A stretch of 44,098 nucleotides of DNA from Pseudoalteromonas sp. T1lg23B. GTDB lineage: Bacteria > Pseudomonadota > Gammaproteobacteria > Enterobacterales > Alteromonadaceae. The stretch's first letter is position 1, and each line of letters begins with the position of its first letter. The notes under the pieces are model-generated. The model did not search any database. It was not told the origin of the DNA and saw nothing but the letters and a program-made list of their open reading frames with translations. The stretch spans positions 1 to 44,098 of the forward strand of contig NZ_PQBZ01000006.1 in NCBI RefSeq assembly GCF_002964665.1. The letters run 5' to 3'. The translations under genes were made by a program, and so were the position numbers. Shown piece by piece: positions 36,772 through 44,098 of this stretch.

Positions 36772-38100
36772 TTACACCCCATATAAGGTGTGCATCGCCT
36801 TGTAGCTGATACCAAACTGACGTTCAAACCAGCTATTTACATAGTCGTTATCCGGCTCTACTCGCGCACATCGCATCACATTTTCCGCCGAGTTTTGTGC
36901 ATACTGGTTTTGACAGTACTGATTGGCCCATAGTTTTGCCAGTTCGTCATTGATACCTTGCGTCAGACGACTTAGATAGTCAGAAAAGGTTTCGGTTTGG
37001 TTCAAAAACTTTGCTGACTTGGGTGCCAACTCAGCTTCTGCAAAGTTAGCACTGTGACTAATGGTCTGGTTACTTTGGCTATCCATGTACTGATTTGCCA
37101 ACAACATCCCAGCCAATTGCCCACTGTAGCTCAAACGCGCAGCGTATTCTTCATAGTAGTGTGTTTGCGGATAAATATAGACGCGCTCAATATCCACTTC
37201 AACTTGCTTAGACTTGTCATTCGGATCAGGACGTAACTCCTTCACTAGATAACGCTTTTCCTGTTGCTTTTGGATGCTGTCACGTTGGTAGTCGACATCG
37301 GCTGTCACTGTCAGCTTGAGTTCCTTGTCGCCGACAGGGGCATACCAAATACTCTGCTGGAACTGATCTTTGAGTTCACTGACCGCGCCATCTATTAACT
37401 GTTGGTGAGCACGTCTTTTTGACGTATTAAGTTGCAGTTGCTTATTGAACACAATGCTCCGATAGCGGCTATGATCACGCTGATCGAGCTTGAATGTTTG
37501 GCTGACCCCCCAAGCAGAGCAATATGTTTGCGCGAGTTGTTTGAGAAAAAACCGCTGTCCTTGCACCTGTTCAGCCAAGGTTTGGCATTTGTCCTTTGCC
37601 TGTTCGCCAAGTTGCTGCCCATAGCCACTTAACATTGAAGCCAACTGTGCGTTGGAGATCAAAAAGGCGTACTGTTGTTCAAACCAACGAAATTTATCTG
37701 GGTAGGCGCTATCTGCGAGGTCTTTTGCCTGTGTGCGCAAAAACTGCTCCGCATAACGAACTTCCTCATTTTGAGTGGCGGCCTGCGCCCCCATAGCCTC
37801 AATATGCCAAGAGCTTTGATTGCGCAAGATGGCTTCAAGTTTATCGGCGGCCCCCACTTGATTCGCAGCTAATCGCAGCATGCGCACTTCGATGAGCCCA
37901 CGGTCTATGATTTTATGACGGGCCTGATTAAGCCGCTGTTGCGCCTCAACGTCAGTTGCATCTTCATTTAAGGCTTGTTGATAAAATTCGGCCGCCTGCT
38001 GATACATACCTTGTTCATACAACTTATCTCCCTTTTCAACTAGGCTGGTACAGGCGCTGAGCAACAAAATCGCGCTTACTAACGCTAACATACGAGTCAT
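36772..38100 (-). CDS. TPR-containing lipoprotein, unknown function
   Basis: The 442-residue protein has a lipoprotein signal with lipobox LLSAC (lipidated C17, followed by T, so outer membrane is expected). One or two TPR-like helical repeats lie at about 22-60 (GDKLYEQGMYQQAAEFYQQALNEDATDVEAQQRL). The rest is Gln-rich and helical up to about 260. A beta-rich part follows (LKLTVTADVDYQRDSIQKQ, IERVYIYPQTHYYEEYAARL), and it ends helical. I do not recognise a family. It is monocistronic and divergent from the solute-binding gene. Confidence 0.87.
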   Translation of the reverse strand: MTRMLALVSAILLLSACTSLVEKGDKLYEQGMYQQAAEFYQQALNEDATDVEAQQRLNQARHKIIDRGLIEVRMLRLAANQVGAADKLEAILRNQSSWHIEAMGAQAATQNEEVRYAEQFLRTQAKDLADSAYPDKFRWFEQQYAFLISNAQLASMLSGYGQQLGEQAKDKCQTLAEQVQGQRFFLKQLAQTYCSAWGVSQTFKLDQRDHSRYRSIVFNKQLQLNTSKRRAHQQLIDGAVSELKDQFQQSIWYAPVGDKELKLTVTADVDYQRDSIQKQQEKRYLVKELRPDPNDKSKQVEVDIERVYIYPQTHYYEEYAARLSYSGQLAGMLLANQYMDSQSNQTISHSANFAEAELAPKSAKFLNQTETFSDYLSRLTQGINDELAKLWANQYCQNQYAQNSAENVMRCARVEPDNDYVNSWFERQFGISYKAMHTLYGV

Positions 38101-38260
38101 ACCGCTTAAATCCTTGTGTTTATTACCTATCAGGCTGTTTTACATCTAAGTATTGGCACATTGTATCCAATTAAGGCGCACTAGGCGATGGATAAAATAA
38201 CACCAAACTATATCACTTTGACTACGCTTTATAATGGGAAAATAATCAGGGGGCAGAATA

Positions 38261-39025
38261 ATGCAACAACAAATCCGCTGGATAGCCACAACTGTTTTAA
38301 TCATGTGCCAAGGAGTAGCGAGCGCTGGCGAGTCTAATGAACAAGTTCATATTTATACCGAAGACTTTCCCCCATATCAGGAGTTTTTAGGTCCCGGAAG
38401 AATTGGCGGCGTGGCCACTGATTTAGTGAAAACGCTTTTTGAACACAGCAAGATAGACTACAAAATTCATGTTCTACCTTGGTTTAGAACTAATCATGTG
38501 GTGAACCACACTCCCAACGCTTTTATTTATTCTCTAGCGCGAACACAAGAACGTGAAAAGCAATATCGTTGGGTAGCGCCATTGTGCGAAATAAACGTCT
38601 CCTTTTACAAATTAAAGGCGAGAAAAGACATAAAAATTAATGATATAGAAGATGTGAGGCAATATGTGGTCGCAGTGGCATCTGGCCAGCCAACCGAGCA
38701 ACACCTAGTAGAAATCGGCTTCAGTCAGGAAGATAATTTAGTCATCTTGGCCAGCCATGAGCAAGGTGCACAAATGCTGAATAAGGCACGGGTTGATCTG
38801 CTTTACGGAGCCGACCTATTCGTTAAAAATGTACAAATGGCATTAGGCAGAGGTGGCGAGTGGGAGCGCGTATATGTTTCGCCGCACTTGAGCAAGCGTA
38901 TGTATCTAGCCGCCAATATTAACAGCGATGAAACCTTGATAAGTAAGCTGCAAAAAAGCCATAAAATGCTTAAAAACAAGCTTAATATCGAGGCCCGATG
39001 CGAGCAGGCCATACGTAATCATTAA
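38261..39025 (+). CDS. Periplasmic solute-binding-like protein (family 3)
   Basis: The 254-residue protein has a signal peptide ending GVASA-GE (residue 22). The mature part starts VHIYTEDFPPYQEFLGPGRIGGVATDLV, the typical first strand and helix of family 3 solute-binding proteins. WFRTNHVVNHTPNAFIYSLARTQEREKQYRWVAP and a second-lobe segment DLLYGADLFVK follow. No ABC permease or ATPase is adjacent, so it may act as an orphan sensor or binding protein; such stand-alone copies are common in marine gammaproteobacteria. A perfect TATAAT (38230-38235) lies 26 nt upstream of the start, with no clear -35. Confidence 0.88.
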   Translation: MQQQIRWIATTVLIMCQGVASAGESNEQVHIYTEDFPPYQEFLGPGRIGGVATDLVKTLFEHSKIDYKIHVLPWFRTNHVVNHTPNAFIYSLARTQEREKQYRWVAPLCEINVSFYKLKARKDIKINDIEDVRQYVVAVASGQPTEQHLVEIGFSQEDNLVILASHEQGAQMLNKARVDLLYGADLFVKNVQMALGRGGEWERVYVSPHLSKRMYLAANINSDETLISKLQKSHKMLKNKLNIEARCEQAIRNH

Positions 39026-39029
39026 GTCA

Positions 39030-39872
39030 TCACCCAGCTCGCGCTAATTGCCGCGCTTGGACTTTAGCAAACGCATTGCTCAGGCACACTTTGGGGGCAA
39101 CAATGTTAAAGTGATTTTGTAGTAACTGCTGCAACTGCAACACGCTATCGATTACTTGCTCACTTTGCGTTTGGTTGCGCTCATTCACATGTAAAAAAGT
39201 TGTGTTGCGGATCAAATAGCGCTGGCCATCATCAATACGTGATACAACGAGATTATTCACAAATGACGCTTCGGGGTGTTGATGACTATAAAAGTGACCC
39301 ACTTCACAATCCTCCTCAAATACCTTGGCTAAATCAATTTCATACAAGGTCAATGACTGTGGTGCGCTCAATGACACCTTAACATGTGCCGCTGTACGCT
39401 CAATTTGATAGTGATTGGGCCCTTCGCTCACACTATGGTTATGGTCGATGGCAAGTGGCAGGATAAAGCCCTGCACACCAAAACCCACATCAACCACATA
39501 GGTATTGCCTTCATGGGTGAGTAAAGTCACTCTGTGTGTGCGCGGATTATCGGTTTTACCACTTAACATGACCCGCGCTAACGCTGGGCGTACCTGATAG
39601 CCCAGAGCCTCCAGTGTTAAAAACATCACTCGGTTGTGCTCAAAACAATACCCACCCTGACGCTTTACAATTAAGCGCTCAAACAGTGCCTCTGGCTCAA
39701 GGCTCAGATAAGCACCCTGCATCGCGTTAATGCTGCTAAAACTGTACATTGCTAAGTGTTGCTTCTGTAGGGCTTGCACAAAACTTAAAGTACCAATAGG
39801 CGCATCAATTGAGAAACCACTAAGGTAGTGTGAAATATGCTTAGCGATGGTTGATGATTGCAATTCTAACAT
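39030..39872 (-). CDS. Arylamine N-acetyltransferase
   Basis: From the ATG at 39872 (AAAGGA seven nt upstream) the product is 280 residues. The catalytic triad is visible: C76 in RQGGYCFEHN, H113 in RTHRVTLL and D128 in VVDVGFG. The family transfers acetyl from acetyl-CoA to aromatic amines and hydrazines. The usual length is about 275-285. It is alone, convergent with the solute-binding gene (4 nt gap), and has an upstream promoter with a MerR/SoxR-like operator, suggesting induction by redox-active or aromatic compounds. Confidence 0.94.
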   Translation of the reverse strand: MLELQSSTIAKHISHYLSGFSIDAPIGTLSFVQALQKQHLAMYSFSSINAMQGAYLSLEPEALFERLIVKRQGGYCFEHNRVMFLTLEALGYQVRPALARVMLSGKTDNPRTHRVTLLTHEGNTYVVDVGFGVQGFILPLAIDHNHSVSEGPNHYQIERTAAHVKVSLSAPQSLTLYEIDLAKVFEEDCEVGHFYSHQHPEASFVNNLVVSRIDDGQRYLIRNTTFLHVNERNQTQSEQVIDSVLQLQQLLQNHFNIVAPKVCLSNAFAKVQARQLARAG

Positions 39873-39907
39873 CAAGTTTTCCTTTATGTTTTTAGGTAGT
39901 CACGAAC

Positions 39908-39938
39908 ACAATAAAAGCTCAAGTAAGGTTGAGGTCAA
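39908..39938 (-). promoter_or_regulatory. MerR/SoxR-type promoter of the arylamine N-acetyltransferase
   Basis: On the minus strand TTGACC (39933-39938) and TATTGT (39908-39913) are separated by an overlong 19-bp spacer filled by the dyad ACCTCAA-N6-TTGAGCT (39916-39935). A long spacer covered by an operator is the hallmark of MerR-family activation, and CCTCAA-N6-TTGAGG is the known SoxR half-site pattern; one base differs here. An alternative -10, TTTATT, at 17-bp spacing exists. No regulator gene lies nearby. Confidence 0.5.
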
Positions 39939-40117
39939 CGCTTTTTACGTTTTTTAGGGACAATGTTTATCATCATTAACTTGCAAAAGTTTAATGACAA
40001 AACGCGCAGCGCTTACATTCCTTTTGCGCAAGGTGAAATGACCTCTAACAACTACTGCGGGACTCTCACTATCGGATGGTTCCTAAGGGTTCCCTATGAA
40101 AGGCTCATATTTTCGGC

Positions 40118-40540
40118 CTACCCTCTTACACCCAAACGCGGAAATGCCCTACCTAGTAGGCTAATTAAAACAAATGCGGTAACGGTAGCTACCAAGGTAT
40201 GTAACGCTGCCCTGTCATACAGGTTATCTGTAAGCGAACTCCAAGCTAAATCATCTAAACTAATAAGGCTAATTAGTAAGAAAAGGCTTGTGGCTAGTAT
40301 ATACCCGATTAACATGTTCGACATTTCAAAACACAGACGTTTTTTAAATACACCCACGACCCAACACGTCATAATGAAAACTAGAGTTTTTAAGATCACT
40401 TGCCAGCTAAAAGTTTCCGCTTCTAAATTCAATACTACTATGAGCGCCAAAAGCGTATAGCCAAAGACTCTATTTTTATAACCTTCAAAAGCATAAAGTG
40501 AAAGTACAAAATAAATCATTACTATTGAAATAAAATACAT
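40118..40540 (-). CDS. Small multi-pass membrane protein, unknown
   Basis: The 140-residue protein has four predicted transmembrane segments (about residues 2-18, 25-42, 48-66 and 76-95), with a fifth hydrophobic stretch near 115-130. No family is recognised. AAAGGA stands seven nt before the ATG. It follows the exported 314-residue gene by 48 nt containing a hairpin, so the two are probably one transcript. The plus-strand reading frame across it lacks any family sign and is taken as a shadow. Confidence 0.7.
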   Translation of the reverse strand: MYFISIVMIYFVLSLYAFEGYKNRVFGYTLLALIVVLNLEAETFSWQVILKTLVFIMTCWVVGVFKKRLCFEMSNMLIGYILATSLFLLISLISLDDLAWSSLTDNLYDRAALHTLVATVTAFVLISLLGRAFPRLGVRG

Positions 40541-40557
40541 TATCGAATCCTTTCATG

Positions 40558-40580
40558 GGAGCTGAGTGTGACTCAGCTCC
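40558..40580 (-). terminator. Strong hairpin between two unknown envelope genes
   Basis: GGAGCTGAGT and ACTCAGCTCC form a perfect 10-bp stem with a 3-nt loop, 8 nt past the stop of the 314-residue gene. No T run follows on the minus strand; the ribosome-binding site of the next gene comes at once. It is more likely a partial terminator or stabiliser than a full stop. Confidence 0.6.
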
Positions 40581-40588
40581 TTACATTA

Positions 40589-41533
40589 TTATTCAGGCCA
40601 ACAAATAGGTTGTGGCCTAAATACACCTGTCGCATTTGTATACCCTGTAACACATACTACCTCTGGAACATTTGGTACAATGACACTGCCACCATCATCG
40701 CCCCCACCATTGCCCCCATCATTTCCCCCATAGTAACCTACTGTCTCCAACGCTTTATAACGCTTAGAAGTTGCATTCATCTTATCCCAAAAGTTTCTAC
40801 TCGTCTTGACAAAGCGCTTGTCACTTGGTCGATAAATCGCCGATTGATCGTCAATAACTATTAGAAAGTCACCAGCCTTAAATATATCATGCACTGACAT
40901 ATTACTGACCGCCTGCCCAGCCTTTGCACCTACTAATGCTTCGATAGCCCCTTTGTAGAATCCGAACACTGATGCTCTCATAGCAACCGCCCTAGCAATT
41001 CTTCCAACAGCATGGTACGTAACAGCACCAGCTAGCAACCCTGCTAGCTGGTTTGAATCGTCTATATATGCTTGAGTAATAGGTACAACCGATGGTGTTA
41101 AGACCAACTCAGCATGCATTTTTTGAGTGAGGTAATCCCATGTTTCACAAGGGTTATCTCTATCGTATCGACAATCTAGAGAGGCATCTAATGTGCCGAT
41201 AGGGTCTAAGCTCTTACTAGTGTCTAAGAGAGACTTTGCAGAAGCATTGTTGTATAAAAACTCGCCATAACTCATGTAATCAATTAGCGTACCATTATTA
41301 TCATACAGCTCATAAGTATCATGACTACGAATAGATATGTTTAACTTCTGAGCCATATTATGCACTATTGTTAACGTCTTATTTAGATCACATTCACTGC
41401 CACAGCTCAATTGATGCGTCGTTGTACCACTCACATTCGTTGAGGCGGCTGTGCCAACCGCAGCCTGTGAAAAGGGTGAAATTGCCAAAAATAGCGCTGT
41501 AGACAGAATTAATGCTTTTGTTTCATGTTTCAT
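40589..41533 (-). CDS. Exported protein of unknown function with Gly-rich linker
   Basis: The 314-residue product has a signal peptide ending PFSQA-AV (residue 24). The mature protein includes SCGSECDLNK and CRYDRDNPCETW (two Cys pairs), a hydrophobic Ala/Gly-rich stretch near 168-205 (LAGLLAGAVTYHAVGRIARAVAMRASVFGF) that could enter a membrane, and a Gly/Asn/Asp linker GGNDGGNGGGDDGG before a short C-terminal tail with two cysteines (EVVC, PICWPE). No family is recognised. The start codon is the middle of three ATGs in a 7-bp tandem repeat, the only one in frame. AAGGA lies 10 nt upstream of it. Confidence 0.8.
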   Translation of the reverse strand: MKHETKALILSTALFLAISPFSQAAVGTAASTNVSGTTTHQLSCGSECDLNKTLTIVHNMAQKLNISIRSHDTYELYDNNGTLIDYMSYGEFLYNNASAKSLLDTSKSLDPIGTLDASLDCRYDRDNPCETWDYLTQKMHAELVLTPSVVPITQAYIDDSNQLAGLLAGAVTYHAVGRIARAVAMRASVFGFYKGAIEALVGAKAGQAVSNMSVHDIFKAGDFLIVIDDQSAIYRPSDKRFVKTSRNFWDKMNATSKRYKALETVGYYGGNDGGNGGGDDGGSVIVPNVPEVVCVTGYTNATGVFRPQPICWPE

Positions 41534-41540
41534 GTTTCAT
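41520..41540 (-). repeat. 7-bp tandem repeat (three copies) at a start codon
   Basis: GTTTCAT occurs three times in tandem on the plus strand (ATGAAAC on the coding strand), with a partial fourth unit at 41541-41545. Each copy contains an ATG in a different frame. Only the ATG at 41531-41533 opens the 314-residue gene; the others end after five codons. Unit gain or loss would move the in-frame ATG by 7 nt relative to the AAGGA at 41544-41548. Confidence 0.9.
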
Positions 41541-41692
41541 GTTTCCTTCTATATTATCTACTTTCCATATCTACAATTGTTTGTAGAGCGTAAAGTGTAA
41601 CCGACATGAAAATTAAATCTTTAATAACATTAAAAAAACCAAAGACTAACAAATGATCACACCACTTCAAAGCAAATTCATAGCGTCAGTGA

Positions 41693-41926
41693 TTCAAAAG
41701 CACAGACAAGTGTTTAAGTATTTTCAATTCTAGTTGTAACGGTGATGGCGATAACAACCCAAGTACGCCAGACTTATCAAAGGTATCTCCGTGGTCAGCG
41801 ACCAAAGAGTACAAAGGGGGTGAAGTGGTTAAACACGAAAATGTTTATTACTACGCGCGTCACTGGACACTCGGCCAAGCACCACAAGACAGCCAAAACG
41901 GCCCTTGGACAGCGTTAAAGTTTTAA
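41693..41926 (+). pseudogene. Decayed 3' end of a gene with a chitin-binding (CBM5/12) domain
   Basis: An open frame without start codon, entered after a TGA at 41690-41692, ends with TAA at 41924-41926. After an acidic linker (NGDGDNNPSTPDLSK) it encodes SPWSATKEYKGGEVV, YYYARHWTLG and NGPWTALKF. This is the aromatic pattern of family 5/12 carbohydrate-binding modules, usually found at the C-terminus of chitinases and secreted proteases. The catalytic part is gone. An intrinsic terminator still follows, so this is the remnant of a once complete gene, cut on its left side near the unknown envelope gene pair. Confidence 0.75.
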
Positions 41927-41943
41927 TTCAATCAGACAAATAG

Positions 41944-41970
41944 GGCTGCGACATGACAATGCAGCCTTTT
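41944..41970 (+). terminator. Terminator of the chitin-binding remnant
   Basis: GGCTGC and GCAGCC form a 6-bp GC-rich stem with an 11-nt loop, followed by TTTT. It starts 18 nt past the remnant's stop codon on the plus strand. Confidence 0.65.
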
Positions 41971-42194
41971 GCAAAACGCCCTTTTCGCCATATTAAACAA
42001 TCATCACAGAACTGAACTCATTAAACACGCAACGATATACTGCATCTTGCTATCGTTGTTACACAGCAGAGTGTCAAAGAACGAGAAAACATAATATTAA
42101 GTAAAAGAGTTAAGTCGAGTTGAGCGCAACCGTTGTTTGCCTTTAAATTACGACCTTTAAATGAACAGCGCGTCGACAACACTAAGGATAAACA

Positions 42195-42746
42195 ATGCAA
42201 ATAGACACCGAGCGATTAATAATCAAAAGTGCGCGTACAGAATTTGCACCTGCCATCACGAAGTTTTACTTAAGCAATAAAGCGTTTTTTGCCGACTCTC
42301 AACCTTTGCGTGATGCGCACTTCTTCACGGTGGAGCATTGGGTTCAAAACTTAAAGCACTTAGCCGCCAGTTTCGAAGATGACTCAATATATCAATTCTA
42401 CCTTTTTGAAAAAAGCAACGAAGAGCATGTCATTGGTCAAGTTGGCCTGTCTGGCATTCAAAGAGCTGCTTTTCAGGCGTGTTTTTTAGGCTATCAACTA
42501 GATCAGCAAAAGAATGGCTGTGGATTAATGCACGAGGCATTGACCGCCATTATACATTGGGCTTTTGCGCACCAGAATTTTCATCGGATCATGGCGAACT
42601 ATGTGCCATGCAATACAAAAAGCGCGTCCGTTTTAAACAAATTAGGCTTTACCATTGAAGGGGTTGCAAAAGATTATCTGTTTCTCAACGGTGAATGGCA
42701 AGACCATGTTTTAACTTCCTTGATTAACGATCGGTTTAAGTTCTGA
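42195..42746 (+). CDS. rimJ: Ribosomal protein S5 alanine N-acetyltransferase (RimJ-like GNAT)
   Basis: The 183-residue protein is a GNAT acetyltransferase. The acetyl-CoA-binding segment appears as YQLDQQKNGCGLMHEALTAII. HRIMANYVPCNTKSASVLNKLGF with GVAKDYLFLNGEWQDHVLTSL closely follows E. coli RimJ ([33 protein letters not shown]). RimJ acetylates the N-terminal alanine of ribosomal protein S5. The P-loop has Cys in place of the usual Gly/Lys (NGCG). It stands alone. About 265 nt upstream up to the remnant's stop holds only a terminator. Confidence 0.85.
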   Translation: MQIDTERLIIKSARTEFAPAITKFYLSNKAFFADSQPLRDAHFFTVEHWVQNLKHLAASFEDDSIYQFYLFEKSNEEHVIGQVGLSGIQRAAFQACFLGYQLDQQKNGCGLMHEALTAIIHWAFAHQNFHRIMANYVPCNTKSASVLNKLGFTIEGVAKDYLFLNGEWQDHVLTSLINDRFKF

Positions 42747-42771
42747 TTCAATAAATGATGGATAACTGCCA

Positions 42772-42812
42772 GATGGTCCCCATCGGATGGTACCCCATCG
42801 GATGGTACCCCA
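42772..42812. repeat. 15-bp tandem repeat, about 2.7 units
   Basis: The unit GATGGTACCCCATCG occurs as a 14-bp first copy lacking one A (42772-42785), a full copy (42786-42800) and a 12-base third copy (42801-42812). It lies between the rimJ stop and the tuf terminator. A related ATCGGATGGTTCC is found at 40071-40083. No coding or terminator role is apparent. Confidence 0.8.
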
Positions 42813-42862
42813 CAGGAAAGCGCTGCGCTTTTCCAACCAGCCAACCCCAAAATTCAGGCATT

Positions 42863-42890
42863 AAAAAAGGCCACCTAAGTGACCTTTTTT
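42863..42890 (-). terminator. tuf terminator
   Basis: AAAAAAGGCCAC and GTGACCTTTTTT form a 12-bp stem with one G-U pair and a 4-nt loop, followed by a T run on the minus strand, 24 nt past the tuf stop codon. The flanking A and T runs would let it also stop plus-strand transcripts from rimJ. Confidence 0.9.
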
Positions 42891-42913
42891 ACAGTGTTAC
42901 TGCAATCTATTGA

Positions 42914-44098
42914 TTATTCAATGATTGTAGCTACAACACCAGCACCTACTGTACGGCCACCTTCACGGATAGCGAAGCGTAAACCTTCGTCCATCGCGAT
43001 TGGAACGATTAGCTCAACAGTCATCTTGATGTTGTCACCAGGCATTACCATTTCTACGCCTTCTGGTAACTCAACGTTACCTGTTACGTCAGTTGTACGG
43101 AAGTAGAACTGTGGACGGTAGCCTTTGAAGAATGGCGTGTGACGACCACCTTCATCTTTAGAAAGTACGTATACTTCTGAAGTGAACTTAGTGTGTGGGT
43201 TGATTGAACCAGGCTTACATAGAACCTGACCACGCTCAACTTCGTCACGCTTAGTACCACGTAGTAGTGCACCGATGTTCTCACCCGCACGACCTTCGTC
43301 TAGAAGCTTACGGAACATCTCAACACCCGTACAAGTTGTCTTCGTAGTTTCTTTGATACCTACGATTTCAACTTCGTCGTTCACGTTGATGATACCAGCT
43401 TCAACACGGCCTGTTACTACTGTACCACGACCCTGGATTGAGAATACGTCTTCGATAGGCATGATGAATGGCTTATCGATGTCACGCTCTGGCTCTGGGA
43501 TGTATGAATCAAGTGCTTCTGCAAGCTCAATGATCTTCGCTTCCCACTGCTCTTCGCCTTCTAACGCTTTAAGCGCTGAACCTTGGATTAGTGGTAGGTC
43601 ATCACCTGGGAAGTCATACTCAGAAAGTAGTTCACGTACTTCCATCTCTACTAGCTCTAGAAGCTCTTCGTCGTCAACCATGTCACATTTGTTCATGAAT
43701 ACGATGATGTAAGGTACACCAACCTGACGAGAAAGTAGGATGTGCTCACGTGTTTGAGGCATAGGACCGTCAGTAGCAGCAACTACTAGGATCGCGCCGT
43801 CCATCTGTGCAGCACCTGTGATCATGTTTTTAACATAGTCAGCGTGTCCTGGACAGTCTACGTGTGCATAGTGACGAGTCGGTGTATCGTACTCAACGTG
43901 TGAAGTTGAGATTGTGATACCACGCTCACGCTCTTCTGGAGCGTTATCGATTGATGCGAAGTCTTTAGCTGTACCACCGTATACTTTTGCAAGTACGTTA
44001 GTGATTGCTGCTGTTAGAGTTGTTTTACCGTGGTCAACGTGGCCGATTGTACCTACGTTTACGTGCGGTTTTACGCGTTCAAACTTTTCTTTTGCCAT
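42914..44098 (-). CDS. tuf: Elongation factor Tu
   Basis: The complete 394-residue EF-Tu has P-loop GHVDHGKTT (18-26), RGITI switch [13 protein letters not shown] and the SALKALEG segment; domains II and III follow with [11 protein letters not shown]. The start codon coincides with the last three bases of the window. It is the tufB-type copy, upstream of the tRNA-Trp/secE side of the super-operon, but separated from them by 14.8 kb of other genes. It ends in its own terminator, so it is not a read-through source for tRNA-Trp. Confidence 0.98.
   Translation of the reverse strand: MAKEKFERVKPHVNVGTIGHVDHGKTTLTAAITNVLAKVYGGTAKDFASIDNAPEERERGITISTSHVEYDTPTRHYAHVDCPGHADYVKNMITGAAQMDGAILVVAATDGPMPQTREHILLSRQVGVPYIIVFMNKCDMVDDEELLELVEMEVRELLSEYDFPGDDLPLIQGSALKALEGEEQWEAKIIELAEALDSYIPEPERDIDKPFIMPIEDVFSIQGRGTVVTGRVEAGIINVNDEVEIVGIKETTKTTCTGVEMFRKLLDEGRAGENIGALLRGTKRDEVERGQVLCKPGSINPHTKFTSEVYVLSKDEGGRHTPFFKGYRPQFYFRTTDVTGNVELPEGVEMVMPGDNIKMTVELIVPIAMDEGLRFAIREGGRTVGAGVVATIIE

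Noticed and set aside
39963..40460. 165-codon plus-strand frame opposite the small membrane protein gene
   Set aside because: No ribosome-binding site and no hydrophobic or domain pattern; the opposite strand gives a clean multi-pass membrane protein with a good ribosome-binding site.
42772..42812. CRISPR-like repeat
   Set aside because: The units are head to tail without spacers and there are no cas genes.

Overview
The window is a chromosomal segment of a marine gammaproteobacterium, most likely Pseudoalteromonas or a close relative. This is inferred from the near-E. coli-like RpoB, RpoC, EF-Tu and RimJ sequences, the gene order, and the sulfate-assimilation cluster; no 16S gene is present. 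It runs almost exactly from the start codon of one tuf gene (left edge) to the start codon of a second tuf gene (right edge).

Backbone, all transcribed right to left on the minus strand: tufB, tRNA-Trp, secE, nusG, rplK, rplA, rplJ, rplL, rpoB, rpoC, rpsL, rpsG, fusA, tufA. This is the contiguous translation/transcription super-operon known from Pseudomonas and relatives. Two accessory segments interrupt it.

Segment 1 (about 3.4-15.8 kb, between rpoC and rpsL) is a single 12-gene minus-strand operon, called genes A to L here in transcription order. Eleven products carry Sec signal peptides (one of these is a lipoprotein) and one is a single-pass anchored protein. I recognise no enzyme, chaperone, usher or secretion motor. 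A, B and C are larger Cys-containing exported proteins, D is a membrane-anchored helical protein, E is a PKD-repeat lipoprotein, and F to L are seven small predicted beta-rich exported proteins, mostly recognisable as paralogues with a conserved Cys pair. Every intergenic gap over 40 nt in the operon holds an inverted repeat. A promoter candidate and the rpoC terminator lie upstream; a terminator and the rpsL promoter lie downstream. This is the best candidate for an undescribed system, perhaps a cell-surface or periplasmic assembly.

Segment 2 (about 28.2-42.9 kb, between tRNA-Trp and tufB) is mixed. It holds deoC with an overlapping unknown gene; a plus-strand sulfate-assimilation operon (cysG, cysD, cysN, SLC13 permease, cysC, cysQ) in which cysN is split by a frameshift; a TPR lipoprotein; a solute-binding-like protein; an arylamine N-acetyltransferase behind a MerR/SoxR-type promoter; two unknown envelope genes with a 7-bp tandem repeat at the start codon; the decayed 3' end of a chitin-binding-domain gene with its terminator; and rimJ.

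No rRNA, CRISPR array, insertion sequence, integrase or prophage gene is visible. Starts were adjusted where ribosome-binding sites and family alignment required it (rpoB, rpoC, rplJ, secE, cysG, arylamine N-acetyltransferase, gene L).
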